From Streptomycetaceae bacterium (lineage in GTDB: Bacteria; Actinomycetota; Actinomycetes; Nanopelagicales; Nanopelagicaceae): 64,000 nucleotides of DNA. The notes under the pieces were generated by a model. That model was not told the DNA's origin, ran no database searches, and worked only from the letters and a program-made list of their open reading frames with translations. The translations under genes were made by a program, and so were the position numbers. Shown piece after piece: positions 30,284 to 43,366 of this stretch. Location: the NCBI GenBank assembly GCA_027483765.1, contig JAIXTW010000011.1, forward strand, positions 62,001-126,000, written 5' to 3'. The number at the start of each line of letters is the position of its first letter. Positions within the stretch are counted from its first letter, which is position 1.

Positions 30284-30655
30284 ATGAGTTCGCCAGTACG
30301 TTCAGGACGTAGTTGCTCCCGTGTGAGTTGCTCGTCCACTGCATCGATGACTCTTACTTATATTTATTCCGAGTCAATGGCAGTACTCGGACCATTAGCA
30401 ACATTTTCAGAACCACACTCTTACGATCTATGCGATAAACATTCAGCCCGCCTTACTGTTCCCAATGGTTGGAGCGTTATAAAGCAGGCAGCGGACGAAA
30501 ACCAGAGCGGACCGAGTGAAGACGATCTGATGGCAATTGCCGATGCTGTACGGGAAGTGGCCATGAGCTCACGGGGAACTTCAACGGTTGCGCCGACAAC
30601 AACGTCACAATCAAGCGTGGGTCGGCGCGGCCATCTACGCGCAGTGCCATCCTAA
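30284..30655 (+). CDS. DUF3499 family protein
   Basis: CSRVSCSSTASMTLTYIYSESMAVLGPLA...YDLCDKHSARLTVPNGWSVI; cysteine-rich N-terminus. Confidence 0.9.
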   Translation: MSSPVRSGRSCSRVSCSSTASMTLTYIYSESMAVLGPLATFSEPHSYDLCDKHSARLTVPNGWSVIKQAADENQSGPSEDDLMAIADAVREVAMSSRGTSTVAPTTTSQSSVGRRGHLRAVPS

Positions 30656-30692
30656 TTTCTCATCTGCTCGCTTAATTCTTTACGATACCGAT

Positions 30693-32072
30693 ATGAGCGC
30701 ATCTATTTTTAAAGCTTACGATATCCGCGGGTTAGTTGATTCTGAATTGACACCGGATTTTGCATTCGCAACTGGAGTCGCATTTGCTCGCTTCCTAGAA
30801 ATCGAACGCGAGCCAGGAACAGTTGTCGTCGGTGAAGATATGCGCCCATCCTCGCCCGCACTTGCCACTGCATTTTCAGCAGGAATAACTTCCCAAGGTT
30901 TAGATGTAATTCGTATCGGGCTTGCTTCAACTGACATGTTGTACTTCGCGGCCGGAAAGTTGAATCTGCCAGGGGCGATGTTTACTGCCAGCCATAACCC
31001 TGCCGCTTATAACGGAATTAAACTTTGTTTTAGCGGAGCACGTCCCATTGGAAAAGAATCCGGTCTGCTCACAATTGAAAACTTCGTCTTGGAAGGAACT
31101 CCAATGGCGATGCGAAATCTCGGTGTTGAGAAAACGCAGAATATGCTTGAAGAATATGTTGACCATCTACTCACTCTGGTAGATGTCGCAGATATTCGCC
31201 CACTAAAAATAGTAATTGATGCTGGAAATGGAATGGGCGGATACACCGCACCAGCGGTATTTAAAAGACTTAACGCCGAGGTGATTGAGCTCTTTTTTGA
31301 ATTGGATGGAACTTTCCCTAATCACGAAGCAAACCCAATCGATCCAAAAAACTTAGTGGACCTTCAGAAAGCGGTAAAGAAGAACGGCGCTGATATCGGA
31401 TTAGCCTTTGATGGAGATGCCGACCGCTGCTTCTTAGTTGATGAAAAGGGTGAACTTGTAAACCCATCATCTTTGACATCGTTGATTGCTACACGCGAAC
31501 TGGCTAAACATCCTGGCTCGAATATTATCTACAACTTGATTTCCTCTCGCACAGTAAAAGAAGTTGTAGAAGAGAATGGCGGAACTGCCATCCGCTCCCG
31601 TGTGGGTCATTCGTATATTAAAAAACAGATGGCCGAAACAGATGCGGTATTCGGGGGAGAACACTCAGGACATTTCTACTTCAGAGATTTTTGGAAAGCG
31701 GACTCTGGAATGCTGGCGGCCTTACACGCGATTGCGGCGTTGGGCGAAGATAAAAAACCACTCTCGTCCCTACTGCAGGAATTTAATCGCTATCACTCCA
31801 GCGGCGAAATTAATTCAACAGTTGCAGATGCAAAAAAGGCTATGGATGTTATTGAAAAAATCTACGGAAAAGAGGATGGTGTCGAAGTCGACCATCTGGA
31901 TGGGCTGACAATTAATGGGGATACCTGGTGGTTTAACCTTCGAGCCTCCAATACTGAGCCACTCCTTCGACTCAACGTTGAGGCTTCAACGGAAGCCCGT
32001 ATGAAAAAGATTCGAGATGATGTACTTAACACGATCCGAGGGGACCTCGACATCCTCGTATTAATCCCTTAA
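30693..32072 (+). CDS. manB: Phosphomannomutase/phosphoglucomutase
   Basis: FKAYDIRGLVDSELT, FTASHNPAAYNGIKLC, FDGDADRCFLVD, LRASNTEPLLRLNVE. Confidence 0.95.
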   Translation: MSASIFKAYDIRGLVDSELTPDFAFATGVAFARFLEIEREPGTVVVGEDMRPSSPALATAFSAGITSQGLDVIRIGLASTDMLYFAAGKLNLPGAMFTASHNPAAYNGIKLCFSGARPIGKESGLLTIENFVLEGTPMAMRNLGVEKTQNMLEEYVDHLLTLVDVADIRPLKIVIDAGNGMGGYTAPAVFKRLNAEVIELFFELDGTFPNHEANPIDPKNLVDLQKAVKKNGADIGLAFDGDADRCFLVDEKGELVNPSSLTSLIATRELAKHPGSNIIYNLISSRTVKEVVEENGGTAIRSRVGHSYIKKQMAETDAVFGGEHSGHFYFRDFWKADSGMLAALHAIAALGEDKKPLSSLLQEFNRYHSSGEINSTVADAKKAMDVIEKIYGKEDGVEVDHLDGLTINGDTWWFNLRASNTEPLLRLNVEASTEARMKKIRDDVLNTIRGDLDILVLIP

Positions 32073-32100
32073 CTAGTACGCTACTCCCATAGCCGACTAG

Positions 32101-33450
<1,350 letters not shown>

Positions 33451-33467
33451 ATGATTGTTAGTACTGC

Positions 33468-34148
33468 ATGACACTCATCATGGTCGTCGATGACGATCAA
33501 GATCTTTCGGAGATGCTTGGAATTGTTTTAACAAGTTCAGGTTTTGATGTTGATTTGGTGAGTCGTGGAGATGAGGCGCTGGAGGTATTTAGAAATAATC
33601 CTCCAGACCTCGTCCTACTCGATGTCATGTTGCCTGGAATTGATGGAATAGAAGTCTGCCGACTGATTCGAAAAGAATCCATGGTTCCGATAGTCATGCT
33701 TAGCGCCAAGGGTGAGACCCAAGATATCGTCCGCGGCCTGGAAGCAGGCGCAGATGACTACATGCAAAAACCCTTCCGAGATAAAGCTGAACTCATTGCA
33801 CGTATTCGTACTCGTCTACGTCGCACAAACTCTGATGTCACAGGATTACTTTCTATTGGTGATATCTCAATCGATGTCACAGCACATGAGGTTCGTCGCG
33901 GCACCAAACTCATTCAGTTGACTCGTCTCGAATTTGATTTACTCGTTGCCTTGGCGAAAGATCCTGGAAGAGTATTTACACGCGATGCCCTTCTAAGTGA
34001 AGTCTGGGGTTATCGTCAAACAACAGATACTCGCCTAGTTAATGTGCATGTGCAGCGATTGCGGTCAAAAGTTGAACATGATGCCGACCGTCCTGAGATT
34101 GTTATGACCGTCCGTGGAGTGGGCTATAAGGCGGGCGGCAACTCCTAA
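33468..34148 (+). CDS. mtrA: OmpR-family response regulator MtrA
   Basis: VVDDDQDLSEMLGIVLTSSGF, wHTH C-terminus; followed by mtrB and preceded by ahcY as in other actinobacteria. Confidence 0.92.
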   Translation: MTLIMVVDDDQDLSEMLGIVLTSSGFDVDLVSRGDEALEVFRNNPPDLVLLDVMLPGIDGIEVCRLIRKESMVPIVMLSAKGETQDIVRGLEAGADDYMQKPFRDKAELIARIRTRLRRTNSDVTGLLSIGDISIDVTAHEVRRGTKLIQLTRLEFDLLVALAKDPGRVFTRDALLSEVWGYRQTTDTRLVNVHVQRLRSKVEHDADRPEIVMTVRGVGYKAGGNS

Positions 34149-34149
34149 T

Positions 34150-35718
34150 ATGAACCGCTTGCAACGGTCGCTCAAACACTCGCTGGCCACTCGAGTAATT
34201 CTCTCAACCGTATTGCTCTCATTGAGCGTGGTTTCACTTGTCGGTTCAGCTCTGTACTCACGTCTTGCAGATGGAATCTATGCAACGAGTCTGAACTCCT
34301 CGCTAGCTGAATCTAGGTACACATTCTTTAACGCTGAATATCAAGTTTTAGCCTCGCAATCACTCAGTGTTGATGAACGCAAAAAGGCACTTGCTGAGTT
34401 CGTAGTGAGCACTTCGACTCAGGGAATCAATGAAGAACGTCGAGAAGTTATCTTTGTGAGAACTCCGACTTTAATTACTCCAATAAATTCATATGAGATG
34501 TCATCAAATATCATTAAAGTTTCTTCAATTCCCGCTGATTTACGTAAGCAGGTGCAGAAAAGTCCAAAACCGCAGCATGCTTATGCGCTTGCTCGGTATA
34601 ACAACGGCACTGTTGTGGATTCTCTCTTTGTTGGTCAGCGAATTAACATTCCCACTGGTGGTCGATACGAGGTTTACATTGTCTTCTCTTTGAAGAGTCA
34701 AAGTGTGACGCTCGATCTTATTAAAAACTCATTGCTGATCACAGGAATTATCCTTGTGCTTTTAATTGGACTTATCACGTGGCTGGTGGTCCGGCAGGTC
34801 GTCCGACCAGTGCGCGAAGCTGCCCGTATTGCCAACCAATTTACTCGTGGCGACTTCTCACAGCGTATGCAAGTCGTATCTACCGATGAAATGGCCACGC
34901 TCGCTAATTCTTATAATGAAATGGCACTTTCGATCGAACAACAGATTACTAGATTAGAAAACCTTTCTCGGGTTCAGCAGCGCTTTGTCTCCGATGTATC
35001 GCACGAGCTTCGTACACCGCTGACAACACTTCGTATGGCATCGGAAGTAATTCATAATCAACGCAACTCTTTTGATCCGCTTGTGGCCAGAAGCTCTGAG
35101 TTACTTGTGGCTCAGTTGGATAGGTTCGAAGGGTTGCTAGAAGACTTACTTGAGGTGAGTCGTTTTGATGCAGAAGTTGCAGTTCTTGAACCTGTTGAGT
35201 TTGACGTCATCAGCTTGATTAAACGGTGCGCTGCTGATTTCGAAGTGGCTAGCAATATCGCCACCCCTGAAATTCAAGTCAACTCTGATCAGGCGGTCAT
35301 CTCAATCAATGCCGATATCCGCAGAGTGGAGCGAATTATGCGAAACCTGCTATCGAATGCACTAGACCACGCTGAAGGAAAAAAAGTTGTTGTAAACGTT
35401 ATTGCTACAGATTCTGAAGTTGGAATTGGTGTTCGTGATTATGGCTCTGGGCTAGATGAGTCGGCGCTGATTAGAGTCTTCGATCGCTTCTGGAGAGCAG
35501 ATCCATCACGAGCCCGGGTACGCGGGGGCACTGGTTTGGGACTCTCTATCGCGCTAGAAGATGCTCGACTCCACAACGGAGAGTTAGATGCATGGGGTCG
35601 CCCGGGACAAGGTGCGCACTTTGTGCTTACGCTGCCACGTAAGGCCGGTGAATTAATTGATTCACGACCAATTAAGGTAATTCCAAAAGATTTCCACCAG
35701 GAGGTTTTCTACCAATAA
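34150..35718 (+). CDS. mtrB: Sensor histidine kinase MtrB
   Basis: Two TM segments, HAMP, RFVSDVSHELRTPLTTLRMASEVI, GTGLGLSIALEDARLHNGELDAWGRPGQGAHFVLTLP. Confidence 0.92.
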   Translation: MNRLQRSLKHSLATRVILSTVLLSLSVVSLVGSALYSRLADGIYATSLNSSLAESRYTFFNAEYQVLASQSLSVDERKKALAEFVVSTSTQGINEERREVIFVRTPTLITPINSYEMSSNIIKVSSIPADLRKQVQKSPKPQHAYALARYNNGTVVDSLFVGQRINIPTGGRYEVYIVFSLKSQSVTLDLIKNSLLITGIILVLLIGLITWLVVRQVVRPVREAARIANQFTRGDFSQRMQVVSTDEMATLANSYNEMALSIEQQITRLENLSRVQQRFVSDVSHELRTPLTTLRMASEVIHNQRNSFDPLVARSSELLVAQLDRFEGLLEDLLEVSRFDAEVAVLEPVEFDVISLIKRCAADFEVASNIATPEIQVNSDQAVISINADIRRVERIMRNLLSNALDHAEGKKVVVNVIATDSEVGIGVRDYGSGLDESALIRVFDRFWRADPSRARVRGGTGLGLSIALEDARLHNGELDAWGRPGQGAHFVLTLPRKAGELIDSRPIKVIPKDFHQEVFYQ

Positions 35719-35750
35719 CCTGCAGCGGTTAAAAGCTGCATGATGGCCTG

Positions 35751-36389
35751 ATGAGTTTTATCAAATCATTAGGAGAGTTAATCTTTCCAGTTCGTTGTTT
35801 AGGTTGTGGAGCGCTCGGGCTAGAAATCTGCTCACTCTGCCGAAAATTCTGGCAGCCACGAATCTATCGAACACTTTCGCGCAAAAAACCCTATTTTCCT
35901 ATCTACTCAGCTATTCCATATTCACCTATTGCCGGAAAAGTTTTATTGGCTGCAAAAGAAAATGGAATACAGCAAGCAGATCAATTGATAGTAAGTGCGC
36001 TCTCGCATTCGCTCTCACTCTGCATTAAAGAGCAAGGAGCTGGATTCTTAGTTCCAATCCCATCACGAAAGTCAGTCGCGCGATTGCGAGGCAGGCAATT
36101 CATCGCTGAATTAACTCGTGAAATTAGCTATGGCGCGCAAGTACCTTCCTTCGAAGTATTGACTCATACTCGATTGGTCAAAGATCAGTCAAAATTAGAT
36201 GCTAAACATCGTGCAGAAAATCTAGCGGGGGCACTGGTCTCCATGCGATTTCAGAGTGGCAAGGCGATCATCGTTGACGACCTTGTCACAACTGGGGCAA
36301 CTCTGCATGAGGCAGCCCGCGCCCTGCACGCGAAAGGGATAGAGGTCCTGGCTGCGGTTACTGCTTGCGTGGCAGAACCTCTACGATAA
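35751..36389 (+). CDS. ComF family phosphoribosyltransferase
   Basis: N-terminal [16 protein letters not shown]-terminal [21 protein letters not shown]. Confidence 0.93.
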   Translation: MSFIKSLGELIFPVRCLGCGALGLEICSLCRKFWQPRIYRTLSRKKPYFPIYSAIPYSPIAGKVLLAAKENGIQQADQLIVSALSHSLSLCIKEQGAGFLVPIPSRKSVARLRGRQFIAELTREISYGAQVPSFEVLTHTRLVKDQSKLDAKHRAENLAGALVSMRFQSGKAIIVDDLVTTGATLHEAARALHAKGIEVLAAVTACVAEPLR

Positions 36390-36448
36390 GGGGGCTTGAA
36401 AAGGCGCTCCTTGGTAACCCAAAGGAGATGAAATCGGAAGGTAGGCAG

Positions 36449-39121
36449 ATGGCATCAATTCTCGACCGCATCATGCGAGCCGGCGAAGGAAAAATCCTGC
36501 GCGAGTTAAGCAAGGTTGTCGAAGAGGTCAACGCCTTCGAAAGCTCAATCTCTGCACTGTCCGATGATCAACTGCGCGGCAAGACAGCGGAGTTTAAATC
36601 TCGACTTGCACAAGGCCAGACACTTGATGATCTGCTTCCGGAAGCATTCGCAGTCGTTCGTGAAGCGGCAAAGCGCACACTTGGGCAACGTCACTACGAC
36701 GTTCAGATCATGGGTGGAGCGGCGCTGCACCGCGGAAACATTGCAGAAATGCGCACTGGTGAAGGAAAGACGCTGGTCGCAACACTTCCTTCTTATCTCA
36801 ACGCCCTAGCAGGACGTGGCGTCCACGTTGTTACAGTCAATGATTATTTAGCAGAACGTGACAGCGAATGGATGGGTCGTATCCATCGTTTCCTTGGGCT
36901 TAACGTCGGAGTCATCGTCAATAGCATGACGCCTTCTGAGCGTAGAGCGGCATACCTTTCAGATATTACATATGGCACCAACAATGAATTTGGATTCGAT
37001 TACCTTCGAGACAACATGGCATGGTCACTTGAAGACTGCGTACAACGTGATCACTTCTTCGCTGTGGTCGACGAAGTTGACTCGATTCTCATCGATGAAG
37101 CGCGCACCCCACTGATCATCAGCGGACCGGCAGATAAGGCAACCAAGTGGTATGTAGAGTTTGCAAATATCGCCACCAAACTTCAGCGCGATGTTCACTA
37201 TGAAGTTGATGAGAAGAAGAAAACCGTTGGAATCCTAGAAGATGGCGTCTCCAAGGTCGAAGAACTCCTTAGGATTGAGAACCTTTACGAGGCTGCCAAT
37301 ACAACTCTGATTGGCTACCTCAATAACTCTGTCCGCGCGAAAGAGCTCTTTAAGCGCGATAAAGATTATGTAGTCATGAACGGCGAACTTCTTATTGTCG
37401 ATGAGCACACCGGCCGCATGCTTGCTGGTCGCCGCTACAGCGAAGGCTTACACCAGGCGCTGGAAGCGAAAGAGCGCATCGAAATTAAAGATGAGAATCA
37501 AACTCTTGCCACAATCACACTACAAAATTACTTCCGTCTCTACGAAACTATCTCAGGCATGACCGGAACGGCCATGACCGAGGCATCTGAATTTCATCAG
37601 ATCTATAAGTTGGGCGTAGTTCCTATTCCAACAAATCGTCCAATGCAACGTATCGATGAACCAGATTTGGTCTACAAATCTGAAGGTGGAAAGTTTGCTG
37701 CCGTAACTCGTGACATCGTTGAACGTCATCGCAAGGGCCAACCGGTACTTGTTGGAACTGTCAGCGTTGAAAAGTCAGAAGAACTCTCAGCATTCCTGAA
37801 GAAATCAGGAGTTCCGCACGAAGTACTTAACGCAAAGCATCACGAACGTGAAGCAGCCATTGTGGCGCGCGCCGGAACAAAGGGCGCGGTTACCGTTGCT
37901 ACAAATATGGCAGGGCGTGGAACTGACATCATGCTTGGTGGCAACCCTGAGTTCATGGCTGACTTTGAATTACAGCGCAAGGGAATTTCACCGGTAGAAA
38001 ATCCGGCTGAGTATGAAAGTGCGTGGCCGGCAGAAATTGAAAAGCAGAAAGCTGCAATTGCTAAAGAGCACGAAGAAGTTATCGCATTAGGTGGCCTCTA
38101 TGTTCTTGGAACAGAGCGCCACGAGTCACGTCGTATTGATAATCAGCTTCGCGGTCGATCTGGTCGCCAAGGAGATCCGGGAGAGTCTCGCTTCTATCTC
38201 TCACTACAAGATGATTTGATGCGCAGATTTAACTCTGGAATTGTTGAACGCGTTCTGGGAGCAGCAGGATTGCCTGAGGATGAACCAATCGAATCGAAGA
38301 TGGTCTCTAATGCAATTCGTTCAGCGCAGACACAGGTTGAAGCGCAGAATTTTGAGATTCGTAAGAATGTTCTCAAATATGACGATGTAATGAATCGTCA
38401 ACGAGAAGTTATTTATGCAGAGCGCCGTCTTGTGTTGGAAGGCAAAGATATTGGAGCCCAGGTGGGCGATTTCATGGCCGACACTTTGCGCGCTTATGTT
38501 CAAGTTGCCACAGCTGAAGGGTATGCAGAAGATTGGGATCTGGATCAACTGTGGACCGCGCTTAAACTTATCTATCCAATTTCTTTCACCCCACAAGATC
38601 TAGAGAATGAATTCGGATCTCGATCCGCACTTGATGTTGAGATTTTGGAGATCCGCATTCTTGAAGATGCTGTCTCTGAATATAAGAAACGTGAAGCTGA
38701 ACTAGGTACAGATGTACTTCGTGAGTTAGAGCGAAAAGTTCTGCTATCAGTCCTTGATCGTAAATGGCGCGAGCATCTCTACGAGATGGATTACCTGCAA
38801 GAAGGTATTGGCCTTCGTGCGATGGCCCAACGCGATCCGCTCGTTGAATATCAGCGTGAGGGCTATGAGCTCTTCTCCGCCATGATGGATGCAATTAAGG
38901 AAGAGCTTGCTAGCCTGGTCTTTAATGTTGAAGTCACAATCGAAGGCGATGGTTCACAAGTTAAGGCGCGCGGCGTAGATGAAAAACCTGCCAGCGTTGC
39001 CCCGCTTCGATATACCGCGGCTGATGAAAATGGCGTGATGACATCTAGCGATGTTTCACGTAATGGTCCTTGCCCTTGTGGTTCTGGAAAGAAGTTTAAG
39101 CGCTGTCACGGCGCCGCTTAA
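36449..39121 (+). CDS. secA: Preprotein translocase subunit SecA
   Basis: [56 protein letters not shown]-terminal SEC-C zinc motif [14 protein letters not shown]. Confidence 0.98.
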   Translation: MASILDRIMRAGEGKILRELSKVVEEVNAFESSISALSDDQLRGKTAEFKSRLAQGQTLDDLLPEAFAVVREAAKRTLGQRHYDVQIMGGAALHRGNIAEMRTGEGKTLVATLPSYLNALAGRGVHVVTVNDYLAERDSEWMGRIHRFLGLNVGVIVNSMTPSERRAAYLSDITYGTNNEFGFDYLRDNMAWSLEDCVQRDHFFAVVDEVDSILIDEARTPLIISGPADKATKWYVEFANIATKLQRDVHYEVDEKKKTVGILEDGVSKVEELLRIENLYEAANTTLIGYLNNSVRAKELFKRDKDYVVMNGELLIVDEHTGRMLAGRRYSEGLHQALEAKERIEIKDENQTLATITLQNYFRLYETISGMTGTAMTEASEFHQIYKLGVVPIPTNRPMQRIDEPDLVYKSEGGKFAAVTRDIVERHRKGQPVLVGTVSVEKSEELSAFLKKSGVPHEVLNAKHHEREAAIVARAGTKGAVTVATNMAGRGTDIMLGGNPEFMADFELQRKGISPVENPAEYESAWPAEIEKQKAAIAKEHEEVIALGGLYVLGTERHESRRIDNQLRGRSGRQGDPGESRFYLSLQDDLMRRFNSGIVERVLGAAGLPEDEPIESKMVSNAIRSAQTQVEAQNFEIRKNVLKYDDVMNRQREVIYAERRLVLEGKDIGAQVGDFMADTLRAYVQVATAEGYAEDWDLDQLWTALKLIYPISFTPQDLENEFGSRSALDVEILEIRILEDAVSEYKKREAELGTDVLRELERKVLLSVLDRKWREHLYEMDYLQEGIGLRAMAQRDPLVEYQREGYELFSAMMDAIKEELASLVFNVEVTIEGDGSQVKARGVDEKPASVAPLRYTAADENGVMTSSDVSRNGPCPCGSGKKFKRCHGAA

Positions 39122-39127
39122 ATTACT

Positions 39128-39655
39128 TTAAAGAAGTCGGAGCGCGGTACAAAGCCAACGCCCGTCTACACCTTCAAATCGAATGACGATTGCGCGAAGT
39201 CGTTCGCCGTACCTCACTGTCACCGTCGTTTCACAGATTCCGTCGAGTGGTTCTGATTGATGAATATTTCTAATTCTTCCCAGTTCGCTCTGACTCCCAG
39301 TCTTACGGAGTAACTCCATATAAATCACGCGATGACATGCGCGCAGCAACTGTGCAGGTTGCCGCCGCCCTGCCCAAATTTCGATAACACTGACAATGAA
39401 CTTCATCGTCCACTGATGTAAATCAGGTAGATCTGCCGCCGAGGTAGGTATGGGCATCTCATCGAGATCAATATCTTCACCAAATGTGGAGGGCACTAAA
39501 TAAAGTTTTGCCACCTGTTTCGCCAGCACGGGGTTCGGAGGTGCAAATAGATCGAGAACTGGATGGCTCCAGAGCGCCGGATCCTCTGTGCTAGAAATTA
39601 ACTGTAGATGTGGCCTTGCTCGAGGGAATGTGTAGTTAAACGTTTCTGTTGTCAT
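39128..39655 (-). CDS. Rv3235-like protein
   Basis: WAGRRQPAQLLRACHRVIYMELLRKT... CETTVTVRYGERLRAIVIRFEGVDGRWLCTALRLL; located just after secA, antisense. Confidence 0.8.
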   Translation of the reverse strand: MTTETFNYTFPRARPHLQLISSTEDPALWSHPVLDLFAPPNPVLAKQVAKLYLVPSTFGEDIDLDEMPIPTSAADLPDLHQWTMKFIVSVIEIWAGRRQPAQLLRACHRVIYMELLRKTGSQSELGRIRNIHQSEPLDGICETTVTVRYGERLRAIVIRFEGVDGRWLCTALRLL

Positions 39656-39777
39656 GGACGAATAATCGAATGACCAGCTAATGAATGAATCATCTAATTG
39701 GGTGAAAAGCGGTCATCCTTTCTTTGTATTGTGGACAAGCGCAGTCACTTTTTTGCACTCGCTCTTACCCTGCCGCC

Positions 39778-40374
39778 ATGGCAATTAAGAGACAGAAAAA
39801 CACGCGCTTCATTCTCTCGATCTCACTCTTTGTAGCAGCGCTACTGGCCTCTTTCCTCATGTCTATCGCAGCAAACCAGAAAGAGAATTACTGGGTAGCA
39901 GCGAATCCGATAGCACCGGGGAGCTCGATTGCCCGCGAAGACCTCAGCCTCATCGCAGTCTCACTTGGCGGAGCACGTGGGAAATATGTATCTGCTGATG
40001 CTAACCCTGTTGGGCTCATCTCTCGTCGAGTCATTGCAGCTGGTGAGTTAATTGAGGTAGATGCGATTACAAACCAGTCAGCTACTGCGAGCTTTAAAGA
40101 GCTTTCGCTCAGCATGCGCTCGGTAGATATTCCATCTCAGGTCAGCACCGGAGAGATTGTGGCTCTCTACCAACTACATGATGAAAAGAATGGAGAAAGT
40201 CTTCAGCCTCCGGCATTTATTCTCGGTGGTGTGTTTGTCGTTTCAATCGATCGAAAAGGAACAAATTTCGGGGGAGAAGTTGCCCTCACTGTCTCGATTG
40301 ATAGCGAATTTATCTCCGAGGTGTTAGCCGCAACCACAAGTGGACGTTTGGTTGCGGTACGAACACATGGCTAA
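39778..40374 (+). CDS. SAF domain/CpaB-like membrane-anchored protein
   Basis: TM N-terminus then [52 protein letters not shown]. Confidence 0.8.
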   Translation: MAIKRQKNTRFILSISLFVAALLASFLMSIAANQKENYWVAANPIAPGSSIAREDLSLIAVSLGGARGKYVSADANPVGLISRRVIAAGELIEVDAITNQSATASFKELSLSMRSVDIPSQVSTGEIVALYQLHDEKNGESLQPPAFILGGVFVVSIDRKGTNFGGEVALTVSIDSEFISEVLAATTSGRLVAVRTHG

Positions 40375-41458
40375 GCCTGAACACGCCACCGCTATCACCG
40401 CGATACATGGAGCTGACTTTGAAAGTTTTGCTGCGAGCACGCTATTTAGCCAAGGGTGGAGCGTCTTACATCGCGCACTCGATTGGTCTTCGTTACAACA
40501 ATTTCTAAAGGAGTTAGCTACTCCGCCCGATGTTCTGTTGATTTCAACAGATCTAGAGGGGCTAGATCGAAAAGCACTTGATCAAATGAGTACGCGGGGA
40601 ACTCGAATCTTCATCTTTCGAAAGCGCCAAGATGATCTGCAGCAGTACCCAGAATCATTCCCAGAACCCACTCTTGCGCTAGAACTGATTGGCATGATCC
40701 GCGGTTCAATGAGAAAACCGATGCTCGTCGTCAGCGAGCAGATTATCAACCAGCCGCGCGCTTATGTTTTGGCAGTTGCAGGTGCGCACGCAAGTTCCGG
40801 GTGCACCAGCCTCAGCATCAATATCGCGACCGAACTTAGTCTCATGTCAAAGAGAGTCCTACTAATTGATGGCAATTCCACTGCACCCGCTATTGCAATT
40901 CTATTAGGACAGCAGGGGCTTAACTCGGCAAAAAGTTATCAGAAGATTTCACATAATGTGTGGGCACTAGAAGTTACTCAAGAAAATATTGCGCAGTCCG
41001 TTGCCTTATTGGACTCTGCCACAACGGAGTTTGATTACATCGTCATAGATGCAGGTGTGGCTACAGATTTAGCACAAATACTCCGTGGGCAGCGTTGGAC
41101 AGGCGAAGTTCTAGTCTGGATTACCTCCCATGCTGATGAGCTATGGGTAGTGTCGAAATCGAATCGACTGGGAGTGGAAAGAGTTCGCACACTCTCACAC
41201 GCACTCGTGCAGAACTCAATTAAACCGACAATCACTTTCGTGCAATCGATGTCATCACCAGGCAAGAAGACAACCATTCACGATCAAGCATTTGCAACGG
41301 CTGCCGCAGCCGCAAGCACCAAAAAGATTCTTCATTATCCATTCGACTCCCGGTCGATATCGGCGGCCGAGCAAGAGTCGGTCTCGCTTTATGAATCTAA
41401 CGAGAGAACCGTGCTGCGCAAGAGCATTGCCACTTTGGCCGGTGAACTCAGGGGATAA
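40367..41458 (+). CDS. CpaE/ParA-like P-loop ATPase with degenerate Walker A
   Basis: [43 protein letters not shown]; overlaps the SAF gene. Confidence 0.8.
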   Translation: MAKPEHATAITAIHGADFESFAASTLFSQGWSVLHRALDWSSLQQFLKELATPPDVLLISTDLEGLDRKALDQMSTRGTRIFIFRKRQDDLQQYPESFPEPTLALELIGMIRGSMRKPMLVVSEQIINQPRAYVLAVAGAHASSGCTSLSINIATELSLMSKRVLLIDGNSTAPAIAILLGQQGLNSAKSYQKISHNVWALEVTQENIAQSVALLDSATTEFDYIVIDAGVATDLAQILRGQRWTGEVLVWITSHADELWVVSKSNRLGVERVRTLSHALVQNSIKPTITFVQSMSSPGKKTTIHDQAFATAAAAASTKKILHYPFDSRSISAAEQESVSLYESNERTVLRKSIATLAGELRG

Positions 41459-41477
41459 GTTCTTATAGGCTTACCTC

Positions 41478-41867
41478 ATGCGTGCATATGTGGCAGCGAC
41501 AGCTCTCGAGCTGCAAGACTTTCTTCAATCTGGAGAGTTCGATGTTAGTGATGCGTATGCAGCGACTCCAACATTTATTGACAGTAACTCTGATCTCGAT
41601 GAGGAAGAAGTTGAGTACACACTCTCGTTGGTAGCAGCAGAGGATGCGATAGAACTGAAGTCAGATTCGGCCGGCACAGCGTGTGTGTTGGCGCTCGAGG
41701 TGCCGCAAGCCATTATTGGAGCTGAACACGATATGTCGATTTCACTGACAGCTCCGCTCCAGTGGGATTACGTGCAATGTTGCTTTGAAGTTTCAGCAGA
41801 TGGTGAAGAGTTAATCTGGTTTGCAACGCAAGAGATTGCATCCAATATTGCACATTGGCTCGGATAG
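41478..41867 (+). CDS. DUF6912-like hypothetical protein
   Basis: MRAYVAATALELQDFLQSGEF...AYAATPTFIDSNSDLDEEEVEYTLSLVAAEDAIEL. Confidence 0.75.
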   Translation: MRAYVAATALELQDFLQSGEFDVSDAYAATPTFIDSNSDLDEEEVEYTLSLVAAEDAIELKSDSAGTACVLALEVPQAIIGAEHDMSISLTAPLQWDYVQCCFEVSADGEELIWFATQEIASNIAHWLG

Positions 41868-41878
41868 AAACATTTTCC

Positions 41879-43354
41879 ATGGCATCCATTGAAGAGTTTG
41901 TTCACGAACGAAGTCCACTTGATGAAAGACATATCCACCGTTTGCGTGAGCTCATAGCTGATTGGCAGCTCCTCTCAGATTTGTCATTTGCAGACCTCAT
42001 CCTGTGGATTCCACTACGAAAAGATTTTAAGAGTTGGCCAACGGGGTATGTTGCAGTGGCACACATCAGACCTACAACAGCCGCCACGCTCTTTCCACTC
42101 GATGTCATTGGCCAGGAAATCATTTATGGAGAGCGAGAATATATTGACCGAGCGCTATCTACGGCAGAGATAATTCGAGATACCCAACCAGGACTCGTCG
42201 GAGATTTTCTTGTTAAGGAAGAGACAATTCCGGTATCAATCGATGGCCTGGTCGTTGCAGTGATTTCACGTCATAGAAATGCAGATTTGATGCGTCAACC
42301 AAGTCGGTTAGAGCTTAACTACCGAGAAATCGCACACAATCTCTATCGCATGATCACCGAAGAAACTTTTCCATACCCCGAGGCAGGTTCACTTTTTGAT
42401 CCGACACCTCGTGTTGGTGATGGTCTGATTCGCCTCGATGTAAACGGGGTTGTCTCGTATGCAAGTCCAAATGCACAATCTGCATTTAGTCGCCTTGGCT
42501 GGATACACGAAGTTGAGGGAAGTAAGTTGGGGGATTTGGCTCAAGCGCTAGCGAAGCAGAGTCCAGATGCGCAAGAAGAGAGTATTTCAGGCGCCCTCAC
42601 CGGAAAATCTCTGAAGCGAGTGGAAATCGAGAACGCTGGCGGCACAATCTCGTTCACCGTTCTACCTTTGATTGCGGGAGAAAATCGCATTGGCGCAATC
42701 GTGCTTTTGAATAACCTCACAGAGCTAAGGCGTCGTGAGCGAGAACTTGTTACCAAAGATGCCACGATTCGCGAGATTCACCATCGAGTAAAGAATAATT
42801 TGCAAACAGTATCGGCACTTCTTCGCCTACAAGCGCGTCGCATTGATGACCCAAATGCCAGCGCTGCTCTCAATGAAGCGGTACGGCGAATCGCATCTAT
42901 CGCGCTCGTGCACGAAACTCTCTCAAATACCCAAGATGCTTCCGTTGGATTTGATCAAGTACTCGAGAGCTTAGTTACGCACGCACTAGAACTCAGTCCT
43001 CGAATGAATGAACTGCGGATAGAGCGCACTGGCCTCTTTGGCTCACTTGATCCTCGAATTGCAACACCGCTGGCACTTGTCATCACAGAGTTGATTCATA
43101 ATGCTCTCGAACATGGCTTAGCTGAAGAAGGTTCAGTTTTAGGCATTCATGTGCAATCGGAAGGGGCAGATATTCGAGTGGTCATCTCTGATGATGGCGT
43201 TGGATTACCAGACGGGTTTAATGTCGCAACATCGCCGAACTTAGGTTTACAAATTGTTCGGACACTTACCGAGAACGAATTGAGTGGAACGCTTTCATTG
43301 ATTTCAGATGAAAATCAGACAGAAGCAATTTTGGTATTCCCAAACTCCAAGTAA
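41879..43354 (+). CDS. PdtaS-like sensor histidine kinase (HisKA_2/HWE-like)
   Basis: ATIREIHHRVKNNLQTVSALLRLQARRI; ATPase TELIHNALEHG; next to whiB1-like gene. Confidence 0.92.
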   Translation: MASIEEFVHERSPLDERHIHRLRELIADWQLLSDLSFADLILWIPLRKDFKSWPTGYVAVAHIRPTTAATLFPLDVIGQEIIYGEREYIDRALSTAEIIRDTQPGLVGDFLVKEETIPVSIDGLVVAVISRHRNADLMRQPSRLELNYREIAHNLYRMITEETFPYPEAGSLFDPTPRVGDGLIRLDVNGVVSYASPNAQSAFSRLGWIHEVEGSKLGDLAQALAKQSPDAQEESISGALTGKSLKRVEIENAGGTISFTVLPLIAGENRIGAIVLLNNLTELRRRERELVTKDATIREIHHRVKNNLQTVSALLRLQARRIDDPNASAALNEAVRRIASIALVHETLSNTQDASVGFDQVLESLVTHALELSPRMNELRIERTGLFGSLDPRIATPLALVITELIHNALEHGLAEEGSVLGIHVQSEGADIRVVISDDGVGLPDGFNVATSPNLGLQIVRTLTENELSGTLSLISDENQTEAILVFPNSK

Positions 43355-43366
43355 AAGCTTGTGGGG

